Shown here: positions 38,935-41,634 of the stretch, in pieces | Position numbering within the stretch: position 1 is the first letter of the stretch | How the letters are laid out: each line of letters opens with the position of its first letter | The notes under the pieces: model-generated | What the model saw: the letters and a program-made list of their open reading frames with translations, nothing else | Database searches by the model: none | What the model was told of the DNA's origin: nothing | DNA from: RGIG8368 sp045540275 | Lineage (GTDB): Bacteria > Verrucomicrobiota > Kiritimatiellia > RFP12 > UBA1067 | Reading direction: 5' to 3' | Assembly (NCBI GenBank): GCA_045540275.1 | Contig: JAZQGX010000096.1 | Coordinates: 1-41,634 of the forward strand | DNA: 41,634 nt | Program-made: the position numbers and the translations under genes

Positions 38935-40193
38935 TGAAAAAGATCGATGTGAAAATATTTTGCCTTCTGGCATTCACCGCCGCGTCGGTGACGGGATGCC
39001 GTACTTATGAAGCGAATCCGATAGACTGGGAGGCGGAGGCGCGGGTGGGGGTTACGAATGTGATTAGCATATCCTCCGTCGAGGATGCGGCCGAACTTGC
39101 GCTTGTCGGAAACCGGGAACTGAACGCAATGCGTCTCAAGGCTGGAGGTTCGGCCAAGGTCGCGAAAGAGACCGGATGGTGGGAAGATCCGGAACTCGAC
39201 TTCGATCTTATGCGCATCGTCAACCCGAGCGAAAATCCGTTTCTCGGGGGAGGAGCGGTAGCGTTCACAATTCCTCTCTCTGGCGCGCTCGCCCTTGATG
39301 AAAAGGCGGCCAAGGCTTATGCCGAGGCGGACGCGGCCGAAATACGAGCGGCTGAATTGGATATCGCCGCGGAAGCGAGGCGGGCCGTCATTCGGCTTCA
39401 TGCGTTGCGCATGCGCGGCAAGAAGCTTGTCGCCTGGAGCAGGGACAAACAGGCGGAACGTGCGCGCAGGAATGTCAAGCGTCTGTATGAAGCCGGAGAA
39501 GTTAGCGCTTCCGATCTTGCGGGATTGAGCCGCAGGATGCACGCGCTTCGGCATGAGATCATGGAGAACGGAAAAGAGACGGCCTCCGCAGAAATCGGAT
39601 TGCTGCGTCTCCTGGGACTTCGTCCCGGATGCAAAATCGAACTGGCGCTTGCGGATGTGAAGGATGTCGTGAAGCCTGCCGCGAACGACAATCCGCTTGA
39701 GCTCGTCAATCATCCGAAGGTCGCCGCAGCGCTCGCGCGTCTCGGCGGCACCGAACAGGCGCTCCATGCCGAAATCCGTCGCCAGTATCCGGATTTGAAA
39801 CTCGGTCCTGCCTATGTCAACGAGGAGGGATTAGACAGATTCGGTCTGGTGGCAGGCATAACGATTCCGCTCTGGAACCGCAACCGCAAGGGGATTGCCG
39901 AGGCGGAAGCGGCGCGGGACGAGGCGCGTCTTTCGGCGATAGACGCATGGCGGGCGCTTGTATGCGATGCCGCCGAAGCTCGTGCGAATCTCGCACGGCT
40001 TTTGGATCACCCATCGGTGCCGCCAAATGAACGCGAGTATGCCGAACGGCTGGCCGACGCGGGAGAGATTACACCGCTAGAGTATCTTGATATCCGGGAT
40101 GAAATAGTGGAGCTTGAGCTTGCCGATGTGGATTGGCGGCGCGATGTTGCGCTGGCGGTTGCCGAGCTCGAGAGATTGAAAGCCAAACGTTGA
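38934..40193 (+). CDS. TolC-family outer membrane efflux protein
   Basis: 419 residues. The lipobox is VTG-C22, as in CusC/CzcC-type channels, which are lipidated. Two long helical hairpin repeats (AKAYAEADAAEIRAAELDIAAEARRAVIRLHALRMRGKK and AEAEAARDEARLSAIDAWRALVCDAAEARANL, each shown here by position, about residues 122-165 and 320-350) are the tunnel helices. It would form the outer membrane channel for the upstream pump. It overlaps the pump gene by one base. Confidence 0.9.
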   Translation: MKKIDVKIFCLLAFTAASVTGCRTYEANPIDWEAEARVGVTNVISISSVEDAAELALVGNRELNAMRLKAGGSAKVAKETGWWEDPELDFDLMRIVNPSENPFLGGGAVAFTIPLSGALALDEKAAKAYAEADAAEIRAAELDIAAEARRAVIRLHALRMRGKKLVAWSRDKQAERARRNVKRLYEAGEVSASDLAGLSRRMHALRHEIMENGKETASAEIGLLRLLGLRPGCKIELALADVKDVVKPAANDNPLELVNHPKVAAALARLGGTEQALHAEIRRQYPDLKLGPAYVNEEGLDRFGLVAGITIPLWNRNRKGIAEAEAARDEARLSAIDAWRALVCDAAEARANLARLLDHPSVPPNEREYAERLADAGEITPLEYLDIRDEIVELELADVDWRRDVALAVAELERLKAKR

Positions 40194-40203
40194 TTATAGA
40201 TAT

Positions 40204-40231
40204 GGCAATGAAATGTTGGGTTGTCATTGCC
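40204..40231 (+). promoter_or_regulatory. Intercistronic hairpin before the adaptor gene
   Basis: GGCAATGA (40204-40211) and TCATTGCC (40224-40231) form a perfect 8-bp stem with a 12-base loop, ending nine bases before the AAGGAG of the adaptor gene. No T tract follows. It may stabilise or separate the two messages or tune adaptor translation. Confidence 0.5.
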
Positions 40232-40253
40232 GGAGCAATAAGGAGAAACAGTC

Positions 40254-41432
40254 ATGAACCTGAAGATGGATATTTTTGCCGCAATCGCCGTGCTGTCTGC
40301 CGTTCTTGGATATGCCCATGAGCATGGTGCCAATTGCAGCCATGACCATGCGCACAAGCATAAGCATGAGCACGGTCAGGAACATGATGAACACGGTAAA
40401 TGCGAGTCTGGCAGCAATGTGGAAAAACACCAAAGGCCTAAGAGCGCGTTCAAGACGGTTTCCATCACCAAGGCGGTGCAGGAGGTGATGTGTTTGAAGA
40501 CCGTTCATGCCGAGAAGCGACGGGTCGCTTCAACGGCCGTGTTCGCCGGACGCTACGAACTCAGTCCCGATGCGCGCAAGGTTGTCGCCACACCCGTTGC
40601 CGGACGGCTTACGCTTCTCGTCAAGCCCTTGGCGGAGGTGAAGAAAGGGGATGTGCTTTTCAAAGTGTCGTCCCCCGATCTCGTTGCGCGTTCGCATGAT
40701 ATCGAGGCGCTTGAAAAGCGCGTCAGCGTCTATCGCGAGATCAGGACGCCGAATGCCGCACTTGAGAATGAGCTGGCGGTGAAGCGTGCGGAACGCGCGG
40801 CGATGCTTGCGGGGGCCGAGGAGAAGGATGGCGTCATCACGGCGCGCGCCTCCGATGACGGCATGGTGGAATCGCTGATTGCTCAGGACGGCGCATGGCT
40901 GGAGACGGGGGGGGCGGCGGTTCAGATCGTCCGGACGCACGATCTGCGCTTTAAGGCGCTGGTCGCCGCCACAGATGCTCTCAAGCTGAGAAACGGGATG
41001 CCCGCAAAGGTGGGCGATGATCATGGCCATGTCCGCATCGGTGTCGGGGACGATACGGGAATAGTGCCGATATATGTGCTCTTCGACGAGCGTGTGCATG
41101 CGCTGGCCGGGGCACGTTCTCATGCTGAATGCGTGACGGACGAGACTGAAAGGCCGCATGTTGCCGTGCCGTCGCGGTGCATCGTCTCAATCGGCCTCCA
41201 GCCGACTGTCTTCATCAGGCATGCGCAAGATGCAGAATGTTTCATCGCCGTTCCCGTCACGCCCGGCGTAAGCGGCGGCGGCTGGACGGCAGTAGAGGGA
41301 CTTCCGTCCGCTCACAGCGAGGTCGTAAGCGAAGGCGCGTATGAACTTAAGCTTGCGCTTTCTTCTGGAGGCGATGGCAGGTCCGCCGGGCACTTCCATG
41401 CCGACGGCACCTTTCACGAGGGTGAACACTGA
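40254..41432 (+). CDS. Efflux periplasmic adaptor with His-rich N-terminus
   Basis: 392 residues. After a short signal peptide (about 1-21) comes a metal-binding-like segment rich in His (about residues 21-48, about a dozen His with interspersed Glu/Asp/Lys). The membrane fusion protein fold follows: barrel strand VVATPVAGRLTLLVKPLAEVKKGDVLFKVSSPDLV, a short helical hairpin (about 140-185), a lipoyl-like half ITARASDDGMVESLIAQDGAWLETGGAAVQIV and a beta-barrel domain. The C-terminus is again His-rich (GHFHADGTFHEGEH). It would join pump and channel and may hand metal ions to the pump. AAGGAG precedes the ATG well. Gene order pump-channel-adaptor is that usual in Bacteroidota, not the Proteobacterial C-B-A order. 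Confidence 0.9.
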   Translation: MNLKMDIFAAIAVLSAVLGYAHEHGANCSHDHAHKHKHEHGQEHDEHGKCESGSNVEKHQRPKSAFKTVSITKAVQEVMCLKTVHAEKRRVASTAVFAGRYELSPDARKVVATPVAGRLTLLVKPLAEVKKGDVLFKVSSPDLVARSHDIEALEKRVSVYREIRTPNAALENELAVKRAERAAMLAGAEEKDGVITARASDDGMVESLIAQDGAWLETGGAAVQIVRTHDLRFKALVAATDALKLRNGMPAKVGDDHGHVRIGVGDDTGIVPIYVLFDERVHALAGARSHAECVTDETERPHVAVPSRCIVSIGLQPTVFIRHAQDAECFIAVPVTPGVSGGGWTAVEGLPSAHSEVVSEGAYELKLALSSGGDGRSAGHFHADGTFHEGEH

Positions 41433-41502
41433 CCGGGGAAAGCGGCGGAATAATCAGGCTGGCTCATGAAAGCGATAGCATATGCATTTCTTGCGGGATC
41501 TA

Positions 41503-41531
41503 TTGACAAAGATTTTGCAATGATGTATCTT
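41503..41531 (+). promoter_or_regulatory. Promoter of the partial exported-protein gene
   Basis: A consensus -35 TTGACA (41503-41508) and -10 TATCTT (41526-41531) are 17 bases apart in AT-rich DNA, about 47 bases before the ATG at 41578. Confidence 0.65.
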
Positions 41532-41577
41532 CTAGTGTGATTTGTCCTTGTTTGTCGATTTTCCAGTGGGTTTAGGT

Positions 41578-41634
41578 ATGAAATGGTTTGTTAGCTCTTG
41601 TCTGTTGGTGTTATTGAGTTTTTCTGCAAATGCA
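41578..41634 (+). CDS. N-terminus of an exported protein, cut by the window end
   Basis: Nineteen codons, MKWFVSSCLLVLLSFSANA, give a typical signal peptide with an Ala-x-Ala-like end, so cleavage is likely just at the window edge. TTTAGG precedes the ATG but is weak as a ribosome-binding site. The DNA here is much more AT-rich than the efflux operon. The mature protein is outside the window, so no function can be given. Confidence 0.6.
   Translation, partial: MKWFVSSCLLVLLSFSANA

Overview
The window reads as a bacterial chromosome segment of moderately high GC, with lower-GC sequence at both ends. Several family choices point to the PVC group (Verrucomicrobiota, Kiritimatiellota, Lentisphaerota): a small protein resembling the Minf_1886 family, a short DNA-binding-like protein of a type I associate with PVC genomes, a DUF1080 (LamG-like) domain, and GC-rich dispersed intergenic repeats. 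This placement is inference from gene families; no rRNA is present to test it. The cell is Gram-negative in plan (lipoproteins, an RND-OMF-adaptor efflux system, YidC) and makes isoprenoids by the MEP pathway (dxs, ispD and ispH are all here).

Layout. 1-961 is gene-poor: a decayed ASCH-domain gene, one copy of a dispersed repeat and no convincing intact gene. 962-2983 holds a secreted DUF1080-endonuclease/exonuclease/phosphatase fusion and an iron-sulfur-flavoprotein-like reductase. cysK (minus) and a coiled-coil membrane protein/HAD/Dus operon (plus) diverge from 4024-4198. dxs and a small HTH-like gene (minus) diverge from a tRNA-Ala(GGC). After a repeat-rich spacer (8817-9391) comes rpsA-rpmH-rnpA-yidD-yidC followed by two lipoprotein genes. 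The minus strand from 23384 down to 15307 is one tightly packed eight-gene run: ispD, metallophosphatase, ispH, tlyA, unknown, acyl carrier protein, Minf_1886-like, SNF2 helicase. Divergent to it is eda-kdgK-(Nramp-fold transporter), a keto-deoxy-gluconate catabolic operon, then an M3 oligopeptidase and a membrane acyltransferase-like protein. 30389-34219 carries a lipocalin, a Uup-type ABC-F ATPase, a Tat-type MBL-fold hydrolase and luxS, facing a convergent AEC-family transporter. 35293-41432 is a heavy-metal efflux operon: Cys/His-rich small secreted protein, CusA/CzcA pump, TolC-like outer membrane protein, His-rich adaptor. The window ends in the signal peptide of another exported protein with its own promoter.

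Most notable points. (1) The 147-base gap between the Cys/His-rich small gene and the metal pump contains nested perfect inverted repeats. They could form a multi-way junction whose closing helix begins exactly on the small gene's stop codon, so a translation-coupled switch is possible. (2) The small gene has a near-consensus promoter placed so that its mRNA would be leaderless, with a dyad across the spacer. (3) The transporter in the keto-deoxy-gluconate operon has the Nramp fold but has lost the metal-coordinating signature residues. (4) The first nucleotide-binding domain of the Uup protein lacks most of the segment between Walker A and the ABC signature. These rest on reading the sequence by eye; no alignment, folding or database search was run.
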